Assembly (NCBI RefSeq): GCF_900167145.1
Contig: NZ_FUWG01000003.1
Location: 223,358 to 284,710 of the forward strand
DNA: 61,353 nt
DNA from: Treponema porcinum
Lineage (GTDB): Bacteria; Spirochaetota; Spirochaetia; Treponematales; Treponemataceae
Reading direction: 5' to 3'
Shown here: piece after piece, positions 8,936-17,156 of the stretch
Numbering within the stretch: the first letter of the stretch is position 1
How the letters are laid out: each line of letters starts with the position of its first letter
Position numbers and translations under genes: made by a program
Notes under the pieces: generated by a model
What the model was told of the DNA's origin: nothing
Seen by the model: the letters and a program-made list of their open reading frames with translations, nothing else
The model's database searches: none

Positions 8936-10315
8936 CTATGTCCTCACAATCCAATCCGTATATCCAAAAACGGAAGCAACTACAGCACGGATTTCCTGAT
9001 TTCCTGCCGCAAGTTCCTGAACTACGGGAACCTGAGCTTTAAGTTCCGCAGGAATATGACAGTCCGAAAGCACATCCGAAACGGATTTTGTTCCGCCGGA
9101 TGCAGTTTTTACCCTGTCATCAGCCTGCCTGCTTCGAATACAGAACGGAACCGGAATGTCCTCAAGAACTGCGCCCGATTCAAAAGCTGCGGAAGCAGTT
9201 TTTCCGGAACATTGCACAAAAACAGTTCCGAACGGAAACTGAAAATCACCGCTTTTTTCTATTATAGCAAAAAAACAGGAATCAGTCGCTATAAATTCCT
9301 TGATTTTTACATAAACACGCGATTTATCAAAGCAGATTACAACTCCGTGCGATTCTACGCACCCGGACTCACTGCCGCCGCAAAGCAAATCAAGAATATT
9401 TTTAACAAGATAAAAAGGAATGCGAATGCCCGGTGATATTTTTGAAACGGAACGAAGAATAACCCGGGAAGACACAGCCGGATGAACTTTCTGAAAAGCG
9501 TTCCTGTCAAACGAAACTGATTTTTCCGTTTCCTCCAGCGGCACCACTTTAGAACATTCATTCTCAAAAAAATCTTCGTCAAGTTCCGCACGAACGCTTC
9601 CGCCAAGAACGCTTTTCTTCCATCCGGGAAATTTTCCGTCTAGAAACGGTACTACCGAACGACGTATTCTGTTCCGCATATAATGCTCGTCGAAATTCGT
9701 ACTGTCAGTCCGCCAGAATTCGCCGCGCTCCGTAAGATACGCCTCGATTTCCCCTCTTGTAACGTCAAGAAGAGGACGGATAAAAACACCGCGCACAGGG
9801 CGTATTCCTGAAGTGCCTGCACTTCCCTGCAAAAAACGCATCACAAGCGTTTCAATCTGATCATTCTGATTATGCGCAAGGCAGACAAACGGAACGTTCT
9901 CTTTCAGTGAAAATTCAGAAAATGCCTTGTATCGCAAAAAACGCGCGGCTTCTTCAATTCCGTTTTTCCGCTTTTCCGAAAGAGCGCCCACTTCACCGGG
10001 TTTCAGTTCATACAAAAAAAATGAAACTGGAAAACCGTCATTCAAAAGGCGGCAGCATAAATCCCTTACAAACAGCGCATCTCCGGAACTTTCTGCCTCG
10101 CTCCGAATTCTGTGATTTACAGTAATTACTTTTAGCGAACAGCCTGATTTCCTGCATAATTCAGCAAGGCATAAAAGAAGGCACACGGAATCTGCACCGC
10201 CGGACACAGCCGCCCCAAGAGAAAATCCGCGGGCGCTCAGTTCCGCAATGTCACAGCCGCATTTTTTGAGGTTATCAAGAATGTGATTTTCAAACGTTTC
10301 AGAAAGACTGTTCAT
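8936..10315 (-). CDS. tilS: tRNA(Ile)-lysidine synthase TilS
   Basis: Converts C34 of the CAU-anticodon tRNA-Ile to lysidine so that it reads AUA. The PP-loop is SGGADSVCLL (about residues 36-45). The family motif around LAHNQNDQIETLVMRFLQG (about 147-165) is intact, and RNRIRRSVVPFL marks the substrate-binding region. At 459 aa it is a full-length bacterial TilS with a C-terminal domain. It lies downstream of the rplY terminator and directly upstream of the secreted DxDGD protein. Confidence 0.93.
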   Translation of the reverse strand: MNSLSETFENHILDNLKKCGCDIAELSARGFSLGAAVSGGADSVCLLLCLAELCRKSGCSLKVITVNHRIRSEAESSGDALFVRDLCCRLLNDGFPVSFFLYELKPGEVGALSEKRKNGIEEAARFLRYKAFSEFSLKENVPFVCLAHNQNDQIETLVMRFLQGSAGTSGIRPVRGVFIRPLLDVTRGEIEAYLTERGEFWRTDSTNFDEHYMRNRIRRSVVPFLDGKFPGWKKSVLGGSVRAELDEDFFENECSKVVPLEETEKSVSFDRNAFQKVHPAVSSRVILRSVSKISPGIRIPFYLVKNILDLLCGGSESGCVESHGVVICFDKSRVYVKIKEFIATDSCFFAIIEKSGDFQFPFGTVFVQCSGKTASAAFESGAVLEDIPVPFCIRSRQADDRVKTASGGTKSVSDVLSDCHIPAELKAQVPVVQELAAGNQEIRAVVASVFGYTDWIVRT

Positions 10316-10324
10316 TCATTTTTA

Positions 10325-10405
10325 TAAAAAAAGAAAGGGGCAACCTCAAAAATACACCGTTGCGCAAAAACGACAACGCATACTTTATCAAGGCAGCCCC
10401 ATTTC
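10325..10405 (-). terminator. Rho-independent terminator after rplY
   Basis: On the minus strand an arm at 10405-10392 (GAAATGGGGCTGCC) pairs with one at 10345-10333 (GGTTGCCCCTTTC). A run of seven T residues follows (A-run at 10325-10331 on the plus strand). An inner hairpin fills the loop. The long loop makes it an unusual terminator, but the GC stem plus U-run is convincing. Confidence 0.6.
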
Positions 10406-10443
10406 TCTTTTAAGATGCAGTATCTTAAAAATTATGCAAAAGA

Positions 10444-10995
10444 CTAGCGGGCAGGTGAAATGCTTACCAGCTGAGCTTCCGGGTCAGTAAGAACTATAAT
10501 ACCCTTATCAAGCTTCAAGTCCTTTACTCTGAAAGAATCGCCGATGTTCAGCGCAGTAACGTCAACAACAATTCTTTCCGGAAGAGTTTTAAGCGTACTC
10601 AAGATTGTAACTTCAGGAATATGCCTGAGCATAAAACCACCTTTCAGAACACCAGCCGGTGAGCCTGAGAACTGAACCTTCATCTTGAACTTCAATTTTT
10701 CGTCTTCTGCCGGAACAAAGAAATCTGCGTGAAGAACTTTGTCCGTGCGGATGTTGTACTCTGTGTCTTTAATCAGAGCCGGCATTTTTTTGCCGTCAAC
10801 AACAAGGTCAATTGAAGTAGTAGCGGTAATTGAACGCCATACTTTGTTGAATTCAACTGCATTAACTTCAAGCATTGTAGCTTCGCCCTTGTCATTGTAC
10901 ATAACTGCCGGGATACTACCTGCTTCTCGAAGTTTTTTAGCAGCTGACTTTCCAGATACAGTACGAATTTTAGCATTGATCGTCTGCTTGCTCAT
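10444..10995 (-). CDS. rplY: 50S ribosomal protein L25 / Ctc form
   Basis: Binds 5S rRNA in the large subunit. The 183 aa length matches the long (TL5/CTC-type) form, with an N-terminal 5S-binding domain and a C-terminal beta domain. Recognisable stretches are INAKIRTVSGKSAAKKLR, GSIPAVMY, LIKDTEYN and LHADFF. The C terminus ends shortly after the beta domain without a long acidic tail. It sits downstream of tRNA-Gln and spoVG on the same strand and is followed by a terminator. Confidence 0.95.
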   Translation of the reverse strand: MSKQTINAKIRTVSGKSAAKKLREAGSIPAVMYNDKGEATMLEVNAVEFNKVWRSITATTSIDLVVDGKKMPALIKDTEYNIRTDKVLHADFFVPAEDEKLKFKMKVQFSGSPAGVLKGGFMLRHIPEVTILSTLKTLPERIVVDVTALNIGDSFRVKDLKLDKGIIVLTDPEAQLVSISPAR

Positions 10996-11035
10996 TTTCT
11001 AAAAGCTCCTTATATCCTATAAAAATAAGATTTAT

Positions 11036-11108
11036 CTGGGTCGACAGGATTCGAACCTGTGGAATACCGGCACCAAAAGCCGGGGGCTTACCGCTTGCCG
11101 ACGACCCA
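11036..11108 (-). tRNA. tRNA-Gln (anticodon TTG)
   Basis: On the minus strand a 7 bp acceptor stem TGGGTCG/CGACCCA closes a standard cloverleaf. The anticodon stem CCGGC/GCCGG encloses loop TTTTGGT with anticodon TTG, and a T-arm GGTTCGAATCC is present. The discriminator is G and CCA is not encoded. It lies between spoVG and rplY on the same strand, so it may be processed from a polycistronic transcript. Confidence 0.95.
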
Positions 11109-11129
11109 ATTTTATATCACAAAAACCTG

Positions 11130-11408
11130 CTATTCCTCAGAACCGGCAGATTCTATATGACCCGCATTATACTCATCTATAATCTTTGTCTGCAATTCAC
11201 TCCGGAACTCTGGACTGATAGGATGAGCCACGTCTTTATATTCACCATTGGCAGTTTTTCTGCTCGGCATAGCGATAAAAAGACCATTTTGTCCTTCGAT
11301 GATTTTAACATTATGAACAACAAAGCAATTGTCAAATGTTACAGTTACGTAAGCACGAAGCTTACCTTCATCCTCAACTTTACGAATACGCAACTCAGTA
11401 ATCTGCAT
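11130..11408 (-). CDS. spoVG: SpoVG-family RNA/DNA-binding regulator
   Basis: A 92 aa protein with the SpoVG signature. It starts [17 protein letters not shown] and continues with [17 protein letters not shown] and a [10 protein letters not shown] core. The motif [11 protein letters not shown] is intact. In Borrelia and Gram-positive bacteria this family binds nucleic acid and acts as a global regulator; spirochetes do not sporulate. The ribosome-binding site GGAGGA lies 6 nt before ATG 11408. It follows ispE by 39 bp and is probably in its operon. Confidence 0.95.
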   Translation of the reverse strand: MQITELRIRKVEDEGKLRAYVTVTFDNCFVVHNVKIIEGQNGLFIAMPSRKTANGEYKDVAHPISPEFRSELQTKIIDEYNAGHIESAGSEE

Positions 11409-11447
11409 AGTCTTCCTCCGTAACTAGAGTTGATTATTTTCAAAGGC

Positions 11448-12317
11448 TTAACATACAACCGTATTTTTCAAACCTTCACAATCCATAAAACCCGCGGCAT
11501 TTTCAGCCTCCGCTCTGGAAGCATAAACACCGAACACAGTAGATCCGGATCCAGACATTTCAGAATACAAAGCCCCGCTCCGCCGGACACATTCCAGTGC
11601 AGCACCAATTTTCTGATACTGCGCCGTTAAAGGAATCGTAAACGTATTTTTAAAGCGCCAGTCAGAAACCGGGGCATTATACATACATTCCAACTCACTC
11701 AAAACAGGATGCTCTATTACTTCGCCGCTTTCAAACCAGGCATCAACAAGAGAATATGCTTCTTTTGTTGAACTGTGAACTTCCGGAAATGCAAGTACAA
11801 TATGCAAGTCCGGGCGGCAAGGTATTTTCCTTACAAATTCACCGCGACCGGAAACAACAGCAGCGCCAGTTCCGTCATCATCGCAATGAAAGAAAAAGAA
11901 CACGTCGCTTCCGACCTGGGCAGCAATAAAATCAAGCTGTTCTTCCGTTAAAGTAACGCCGTGCAGTTTTTCAAGCGCCCGGACAAAAAAAGCAGCATCA
12001 GAAGAACCGCCGCCCAATCCGCCGCCGCTCGGAATTTTTTTTACCAGCTTAACCCTCACGGATAACGGCTGAATACCGGCTGCAGCACCGAACGTCTTAT
12101 ATGCCGCCGTAACAGTATTTTCTTCCGGCAGAACAAGTCCGTCGCAAGAAACGCTGCATTTCCCGAAACCGTCATCCAGAGCCACAAACAGCTCGTCTTT
12201 TAGGCTTACAGCCTGAAAAATACTTTCGATACTATGAAAACCATCTTTCCGACGCGGCAAAACATTCAGTCCGAGATTGATTTTTGCCGGCGCAGCTATA
12301 TGGATTTCTGACAACAT
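11448..12317 (-). CDS. ispE: 4-diphosphocytidyl-2-C-methyl-D-erythritol kinase
   Basis: A GHMP kinase of the MEP isoprenoid pathway, 289 aa. The N terminus APAKINLGLNVLPRRKDGFH is diagnostic. The ATP-binding glycine loop PSGGGLGGGSSDA lies near residue 100, and the C-terminal motif MSGSGSTVFGVY is present. The start ATG 12317 has no Shine-Dalgarno sequence, and the predicted -10 box lies only 9 nt upstream, so the mRNA may be leaderless. It is the first gene of the ispE-spoVG-tRNA-rplY run. Confidence 0.95.
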   Translation of the reverse strand: MLSEIHIAAPAKINLGLNVLPRRKDGFHSIESIFQAVSLKDELFVALDDGFGKCSVSCDGLVLPEENTVTAAYKTFGAAAGIQPLSVRVKLVKKIPSGGGLGGGSSDAAFFVRALEKLHGVTLTEEQLDFIAAQVGSDVFFFFHCDDDGTGAAVVSGRGEFVRKIPCRPDLHIVLAFPEVHSSTKEAYSLVDAWFESGEVIEHPVLSELECMYNAPVSDWRFKNTFTIPLTAQYQKIGAALECVRRSGALYSEMSGSGSTVFGVYASRAEAENAAGFMDCEGLKNTVVC

Positions 12318-12326
12318 ATTGAATTA

Positions 12327-12354
12327 ATTATACTGATTTTATGCGTTAAGTCAA
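12327..12354 (-). promoter_or_regulatory. ispE promoter placed for a near-leaderless mRNA
   Basis: On the minus strand TTGACT (12354-12349) and a perfect TATAAT (12332-12327) are spaced by 16 bp. Nine bases separate the -10 box from the ATG, so transcription would start within about 3 nt of the start codon. Confidence 0.65.
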
Positions 12355-12411
12355 ACAAATAGATTTTCAAAGCAATTAAATTCAATTTTGTAAAAAATCA
12401 TTTATAAACAG

Positions 12412-12439
12412 TTGACGTAAACAGTAGAGTAATCTATAT
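12412..12439 (+). promoter_or_regulatory. Promoter of the small acidic protein gene
   Basis: TTGACG (12412-12417) and TATATT (12434-12439) are separated by 16 bp. The start site would be near 12446, giving a leader of about 57 nt that ends in an AGGAG ribosome-binding site before ATG 12503. It is back-to-back with the ispE promoter. Confidence 0.6.
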
Positions 12440-12502
12440 TTTTTTCCTGAGAGAAAAATATCTGAAACATTCCATTTTCTTTTATTTCAACAGGAGCCTT
12501 TT

Positions 12503-12760
12503 ATGTCATTTGACGAAGAGAACTTCGGACCATTTTCATTTGAAGACGAGTATGAAGAAGATTTTAACGACGATATGTCTGACGACGACATTGACAGTTA
12601 TGATGAAGATTCAGAAAGCTATGAAGAAGCGTTCGGAGACGAATACGACATTGACGAACCTTACGACGATGTAGAAGCAGAGGACGGATACACCTCTTAC
12701 TACGACAACGACGACACTCTCATCGACGAGGAAGACTCCTTCTTCGACGATGAGGAATAG
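12503..12760 (+). CDS. Hyper-acidic small protein, unknown function
   Basis: An 85 aa protein with 42 Asp/Glu and no Lys, Arg, His, Cys or Trp. The remaining residues are mainly Ser, Tyr, Phe, Gly and Asn. Its coding status is supported by a promoter, an AGGAG site about 7 nt before ATG, and a frame that fills the gap up to the convergent rsfS with only 6 bp left. No family is recognised. Composition resembles disordered acidic chaperone tails, RpoE-delta-like tails and DNA-mimic proteins, but this is analogy only. Its place beside rsfS and spoVG could hint at a ribosome or nucleic-acid link. Confidence 0.75.
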   Translation: MSFDEENFGPFSFEDEYEEDFNDDMSDDDIDSYDEDSESYEEAFGDEYDIDEPYDDVEAEDGYTSYYDNDDTLIDEEDSFFDDEE

Positions 12761-12766
12761 GCTCTC

Positions 12767-13132
12767 TTAATCCTGCTGAACGTTGTGGAAATCCACCTGA
12801 ACTCCGGCGTGCCACAACCGTTCAAGTTCGTAAAAATTCCGCGCATTCTCAGACATCAAATGAACTACTACAGAGCCAAGATCAATTAAATTCCAGTCTT
12901 CTCCGTCCGGTGATTTTCTGTTCGTAAGATGAATCTGAAGGTCATTATCCTTGCTGTAGTCTTTTATCTGCCTGCAAAGACCCTGACACTGTGCAGAACT
13001 CGTTACAGTTGCAATTACAAAATAGTCAGTCCAGCTGTTCAGTTCCGAAACATTTATAACAACAACGTCTTTTCCCTTTCCGTCTTCAATAAGCAGCGCC
13101 ATTTCAGACGCTTTCTGTTCTGTTGTTTTCAT
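12767..13132 (-). CDS. rsfS: Ribosomal silencing factor RsfS
   Basis: Binds L14 and blocks subunit joining when nutrients are short. The 121 aa product has the RsfS/DUF143 signature: KDVVVINVSELNSWTDYFVI, ATVTSSAQCQGLCRQI, then SPDGEDWNLIDLGSVVVHLM and FYELERLW. The ATG at 13132 is chosen over 13147 because GGGAG lies 8 nt upstream of it. It comes after the LCP gene in the obg-nadD-yqeK run, the usual bacterial arrangement of nadD, yqeK and rsfS. Confidence 0.95.
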   Translation of the reverse strand: MKTTEQKASEMALLIEDGKGKDVVVINVSELNSWTDYFVIATVTSSAQCQGLCRQIKDYSKDNDLQIHLTNRKSPDGEDWNLIDLGSVVVHLMSENARNFYELERLWHAGVQVDFHNVQQD

Positions 13133-13188
13133 ACAATGTACTCCCATAATCTCTTATAAAACAGTCATATATCATCACAATACGGCAG

Positions 13189-14421
13189 TTACTCCGTACG
13201 TGACGGACGGACATACCTTCCGTCAAAATCTTTTCCAAGAATGATGGTAAAATCTACATTCGCAGACGCATCATTATCCGCGGATGAGAAATCCACCTCT
13301 TCCTCTACAATATTCGTACAGCGGATAAATTCTCCGACCATCGCTGCCATCTCCCTGTTTCCGATGTGGTCAATAATTACGGTATTTTCATAATCATTTG
13401 AATCCGCATTAACCGCACTTAAAACATCATAGCTGGCATTCTGAAAGAGAATTGCTGTATTATGCGCAAGTCCCTGCACCGTCGTTCCGTTTTTTATTTC
13501 AAGAACGTAGATACGGCTTGCAAGAGCACCGCTGTTGGAAATAAGCATATTCGTACTCTGCTTAACGGCTTCTTTTATGAACTCGCCGTTATTAAGCGGA
13601 AACAGAAGCTGCTGACCGTCAACAATCCTGATTTTTCCGGCAACAGTCTGCCGTCCGATGGACTCAGAATCCATATCTGCAATAAGCGAAAGCAGCGTAT
13701 AGACATCACTGGAATCACTGAGATTCATATTAAAAATCCCGTTAAATTCCCTGAACACCTGCTTCCTGAACACCATTGCTTTTTTATCGTGCAAAGTCGT
13801 AAAAAATGACGTTACGACATTCTGATAGCGTTCCTGCACGTCAGAATCTGTTTCGTCCTCAAAACAGTATTTCAGGTACATATAAATCTTGTCTCCGTCA
13901 AGGTTTACCGCACCAGACGGAAGAAGCCACCTCTCTCCTTCAGAAGACACAACATCAACAGGAGCAGGAATGAATACCCTGAGTCCGCCGAGCATATCAG
14001 TCAGCCTGATAAAATCTTCCATTTTTATGACAAGAGAGAATGGAATCGGTATTCCCAAAAGCTTTTCTATTTCTTTCTTATAAATATCAATTCCTTTCTC
14101 TGTATATACGTCGTCAATTCTGTCTACGCGACCAAGACTCTGGTAAATGGCGCCCGTATTACCGGGAATGTTTATAGTCATCGCCTTTTTTGAAACAGGA
14201 TAGTAAACAAGAACGCTTGAAAGAAGCGCCTTATTCTCCTTACCTTCGCCTTCGTCTATGACAAGAAGAAGCCTTATGACCTGGTCACTGGCAATTTTTT
14301 CTGCAACGGCATCAGTACGGAGCGCAACAGCAAGTATCACGCTTACCGTTACGATAATCAGAAAAATAACTATCAGGAAAAACGCTCCTTTCTGTTCATC
14401 CCTAAAATGACGCCCTTTCAT
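13189..14421 (-). CDS. LytR-CpsA-Psr (LCP) family protein with LytR_C domain
   Basis: A 410 aa membrane-anchored protein. A basic N terminus precedes one TM segment (about residues 13-32). The LCP domain (about 45-270) shows PGNTGAIYQ, RVDRIDDVYTEKGI and the GGLRVFIPAPVDV core. A LytR_C domain follows (about 305-400; VLEIKNGTTVQGLAHNTA and TVIIDHIGN). In Gram-positives LCP proteins ligate lipid-linked polymers to peptidoglycan. Treponemes lack teichoic acids, so the acceptor here is unknown. Its place between yqeK and rsfS is conserved with LCP genes in other phyla. The ribosome-binding site is AGGTGGG. Confidence 0.85.
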   Translation of the reverse strand: MKGRHFRDEQKGAFFLIVIFLIIVTVSVILAVALRTDAVAEKIASDQVIRLLLVIDEGEGKENKALLSSVLVYYPVSKKAMTINIPGNTGAIYQSLGRVDRIDDVYTEKGIDIYKKEIEKLLGIPIPFSLVIKMEDFIRLTDMLGGLRVFIPAPVDVVSSEGERWLLPSGAVNLDGDKIYMYLKYCFEDETDSDVQERYQNVVTSFFTTLHDKKAMVFRKQVFREFNGIFNMNLSDSSDVYTLLSLIADMDSESIGRQTVAGKIRIVDGQQLLFPLNNGEFIKEAVKQSTNMLISNSGALASRIYVLEIKNGTTVQGLAHNTAILFQNASYDVLSAVNADSNDYENTVIIDHIGNREMAAMVGEFIRCTNIVEEEVDFSSADNDASANVDFTIILGKDFDGRYVRPSRTE

Positions 14422-14442
14422 ACACCCACCTGCAAAATTTTC

Positions 14443-15024
14443 TTACTGTAAAGATTCCAGAAGTTTCTCTGATTCCTGTGCAACGGCACTTCCTTTTTTT
14501 CTTAAATAATCAATGTTTTCTTAAAGAACAGCCTTCACAAGTCCGTCCAGAGAAAGCGCAAGAAGCCTCGCAAGGTAATCTTCCGTAACGTGTTCCCTAC
14601 CCGGCTCGATTTTATCTGCGGCATACAGAACTTTTGCCAGACTGCACATCCCCGTCTTTCCGAACGTATGATTTGCAACTGCCTCAAGGACAGAAGAATC
14701 TGTTACGCCAAAATCATTCTTAAGCAAAACGGCAGCAGCCCTTCCGTGAAGCAAAGACGGCTTTTTCCGTTCCAGTTCCGAAACATCTGCTCCGTCTTCC
14801 TGCGCAAGGCTTAAAAGCTGTTCAGGCTTAAAATTCTTGCACATATCGTGGCTTATTCCTGCAAAATAGCCGGTTTTCTCATCAAGTCCGTACAATGCGC
14901 ACAATTTCCGGCACATTTCTGCCGTTCTTACAGAATGACTGTACCTTTTTTCAGACACAGACTTCTTAACGTACCGGCGAACTTTTTCCGTCAGCAAATC
15001 AATATCAGACACACTACTGCTCAT
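14443..15024 (-). pseudogene. yqeK: YqeK-type HD phosphohydrolase with an in-frame stop before its last 25 codons
   Basis: YqeK proteins are HD-domain hydrolases that cleave Ap4A symmetrically. The 167-codon frame ends at TAA 14523-14521. It has an HSVRTAEMCRKLCALYG helix, the HD pair in FAGISHDMCKNF, and a second histidine in HGRAAAVLL. Directly after this stop and in the same frame there are 25 further sense codons (ENIDYLRKKG...SEKLLESLQ) and a second TAA at 14443. The read-on gives 193 residues, the usual family length, and resembles the normal YqeK C-terminal helix. A single nonsense mutation (or base-call error) therefore probably truncated the protein. The core HD site remains, so partial activity is possible. 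The start overlaps nadD by 11 bp. Confidence 0.75.
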
Positions 15025-15691
15025 CTTTCATTCCATACAGCTTATGTTCTTTAATATACTGAAAAACGGCTTCTGGAACAAGGTAACGGAACGCCTTTCC
15101 CGTAGCAATGCGGCTTCGTATCTCCGTTGACGAAACATGAAGCAGCGGATTATCAAGCATAATATGAGGATAGGAAAACAGCTTTAAAGACCCTTCATAA
15201 AAATCTACGGTATACAAACCGACAGGACGGTTTTCAAAACGGCTTACGTCAACGCCGTTATTGTCAGGATGGCGGCGTGCAATTACAAGATCAGTTAAGC
15301 GCGCAATTTCATCTGCACGATGCCATTTATAAAACTGCTCCGCAGATTCCTGCCCCATAACAAGCGCAGGTTTTCCGGTAAGCATGCTGCCGTACTTTTC
15401 AATAACGGAAAGAACCGTATCGTAAGTGTAGGAAACGCCTTCACGCCGCAACTCGCTGTCATCGGCAGAAAAAACAGTATCTCCGCCGCCCGAAACACTT
15501 TTGCAGAACGCATCCACCATCTCAAAACGCTGGCAGGGAAGAACAGTTCCGTTCATCTGCTTGTGCGGAGGAATAAAAGAAGGAACGAAAAGCACTTTAT
15601 CGTAATGCAGCTCCTTTACTACAGTTTCCGCAAGCATACAGTGTCCGATGTGGAGCGGATTAAAAGTTCCGCCAAGAACGGCAATCCTCAT
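15014..15691 (-). CDS. nadD: Nicotinate-nucleotide adenylyltransferase NadD
   Basis: Makes deamido-NAD from NaMN and ATP, the penultimate step of NAD synthesis. The 225 aa product begins with GGTFNPLHIGHCMLAE, whose HxGH motif binds ATP. The terminal ISSTEIR-type motif appears as VSSTEIRSRI. The start ATG overlaps the obg stop (ATGA-type junction) and the end overlaps yqeK, which indicates translational coupling. Confidence 0.95.
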   Translation of the reverse strand: MRIAVLGGTFNPLHIGHCMLAETVVKELHYDKVLFVPSFIPPHKQMNGTVLPCQRFEMVDAFCKSVSGGGDTVFSADDSELRREGVSYTYDTVLSVIEKYGSMLTGKPALVMGQESAEQFYKWHRADEIARLTDLVIARRHPDNNGVDVSRFENRPVGLYTVDFYEGSLKLFSYPHIMLDNPLLHVSSTEIRSRIATGKAFRYLVPEAVFQYIKEHKLYGMKDEQ

Positions 15692-16806
15692 TTTTCGCTG
15701 CCCGGATACTGAATTTCCATATCCTCATCTACGGAACGCGTTTTCATAAAATCAGATTCTTCCTGCAGAACAGCTTTCTGTCCGACTGCCGCTCCGCCGT
15801 CCAGCTGATTTACAAGCTGAATTATCGCGTTCCTTGCGTTTCCCATACCGGTACTGTTCATAACGGACACAGGAATTACAATCGTATCCGGCTCTTCCGA
15901 ATGAACAGCCTCTATAACAGAAGCAGCATTTTCCTCTGCTCCCTCCACGTCAATCTTGTTGCAGAGGACGATGCGCGGCTTTTTCATAAGAGCAGAAGAA
16001 TAATTTTCAAGCTCTCCGCAGAGCGTTTTGTAGGCAGTGCGGCAGTTTTCGTCAGAACAGTCAATCATAAAAAGAAGGCACGCCGTGCGCGAAATATGCT
16101 TTAAAAAGTCAAAACCAAGTCCCAGACCTTCCGATGCACCTTCAATAATTCCAGGAATATCGGCAATGATAATATCCTGCTCATCATCAACACGAAGCAC
16201 GCCGAGATTAGGGATTTTTGTAGTAAACGGATACGGCGCAATCTTCGGGCGGGCGTTTGTAAAAGCCGTAAGCAGGGAAGATTTGCCGGCATTCGGAAAA
16301 CCGACAAGTCCTACGTCCGCCATAATGCTAAGTTCAAGCTTAAGCTTACGCACTTCGCCGGGTTTTCCAGCGTGAGCATAGCGCGGCGCCTGATTTGTTG
16401 ACGACTTAAAATGAACGTTTCCCCAGCCGCCTTTTCCTCCTTCAAGGAATAGAAACTGCTGTTTTTCAGATTCAGTCGTAAAATCGTGGATAAGTTCGTT
16501 TGTTTCATAATCGCGGATAGTAGTTCCCGGCGGAACAGGAATAACGACATCTTCGCCGTCCTTGCCAAACCTGTTCCATCCCTGACCGTCACCGCCGTTC
16601 TTCGCCTTAAAAATACGGTGATGACGCAATTTTGAAAGCGTACGCATATTTTTCTTCAGGCAGAAAATAACGTCTCCGCCCTTTCCGCCGTCACCGCCGT
16701 TTGGTCCGCCGTGCGGAATATATTTTTCACGGCGAAAAGCGATACAGCCGTTTCCGCCCTTCCCAGAATGAACCTCAATAACGGCTTCATCAGCAAATTG
16801 AATCAT
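15688..16806 (-). CDS. obgE: Obg/CgtA ribosome-assembly GTPase
   Basis: A 372 aa GTPase for late 50S assembly and stress signalling. The glycine-rich Obg fold (residues 1-158) includes GGPNGGDGGKGGDV. The G domain follows with G1 GFPNAGKSS (about 166), G3 DIPGIIEGA and G4 CNKID. A short acidic C-terminal tail is present, not a full OCT domain. A terminator stands between rpmA and obg, so obg must depend on read-through or its own promoter. A GGTGAAG-like ribosome-binding site precedes ATG 16806. Confidence 0.96.
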   Translation of the reverse strand: MIQFADEAVIEVHSGKGGNGCIAFRREKYIPHGGPNGGDGGKGGDVIFCLKKNMRTLSKLRHHRIFKAKNGGDGQGWNRFGKDGEDVVIPVPPGTTIRDYETNELIHDFTTESEKQQFLFLEGGKGGWGNVHFKSSTNQAPRYAHAGKPGEVRKLKLELSIMADVGLVGFPNAGKSSLLTAFTNARPKIAPYPFTTKIPNLGVLRVDDEQDIIIADIPGIIEGASEGLGLGFDFLKHISRTACLLFMIDCSDENCRTAYKTLCGELENYSSALMKKPRIVLCNKIDVEGAEENAASVIEAVHSEEPDTIVIPVSVMNSTGMGNARNAIIQLVNQLDGGAAVGQKAVLQEESDFMKTRSVDEDMEIQYPGSEK

Positions 16807-16817
16807 ACTTCACCTCA

Positions 16818-16854
16818 CAAAAAAAATACCCGGCAGGAAAATCCGAACCGGGTA
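16818..16854 (-). terminator. Rho-independent terminator between rpmA and obg
   Basis: On the minus strand TACCCGG (16854-16848) pairs with CCGGGTA (16833-16827), with a 14 nt loop and a following run of T residues (A-run 16818-16826). It splits the ribosomal-protein operon from obg. Incomplete termination would set the obg dose. Confidence 0.8.
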
Positions 16855-16883
16855 ATCAAACATATTCAGAAAATAAAAACTGA

Positions 16884-17141
16884 TTATGCCTTAACAGGTG
16901 TAACAGAAATGAATTTTCTGTTCATACGCTCATGATAGACAACAGTACCGTCAGCAGTTGCAAACAAGCTGTCATCACCAGCTCTCTTAACATTATCACC
17001 AGGGTGGAATTTCGTACCGCGCTGTTTTACAAGAATTGAACCCGCAGTTACTTTTTCTCCGCCATATTTTTTTACGCCCAAGTTTTTCGGATTTGAATCA
17101 CGGCCGTTTTTCGCACCGCTTCCGCCTCTTGTTCTTCCCAT
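16884..17141 (-). CDS. rpmA: 50S ribosomal protein L27
   Basis: An 85 aa ribosomal protein whose N-terminal tail reaches the peptidyl-transferase centre. It begins [19 protein letters not shown] and continues [26 protein letters not shown] and GDDSLFA. The N terminus is the short form without the cleavable leader known from Firmicutes. That is notable because a Prp-type protease gene lies directly upstream. Confidence 0.96.
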   Translation of the reverse strand: MGRTRGGSGAKNGRDSNPKNLGVKKYGGEKVTAGSILVKQRGTKFHPGDNVKRAGDDSLFATADGTVVYHERMNRKFISVTPVKA

Positions 17142-17156
17142 GATATTTACTCCTAT

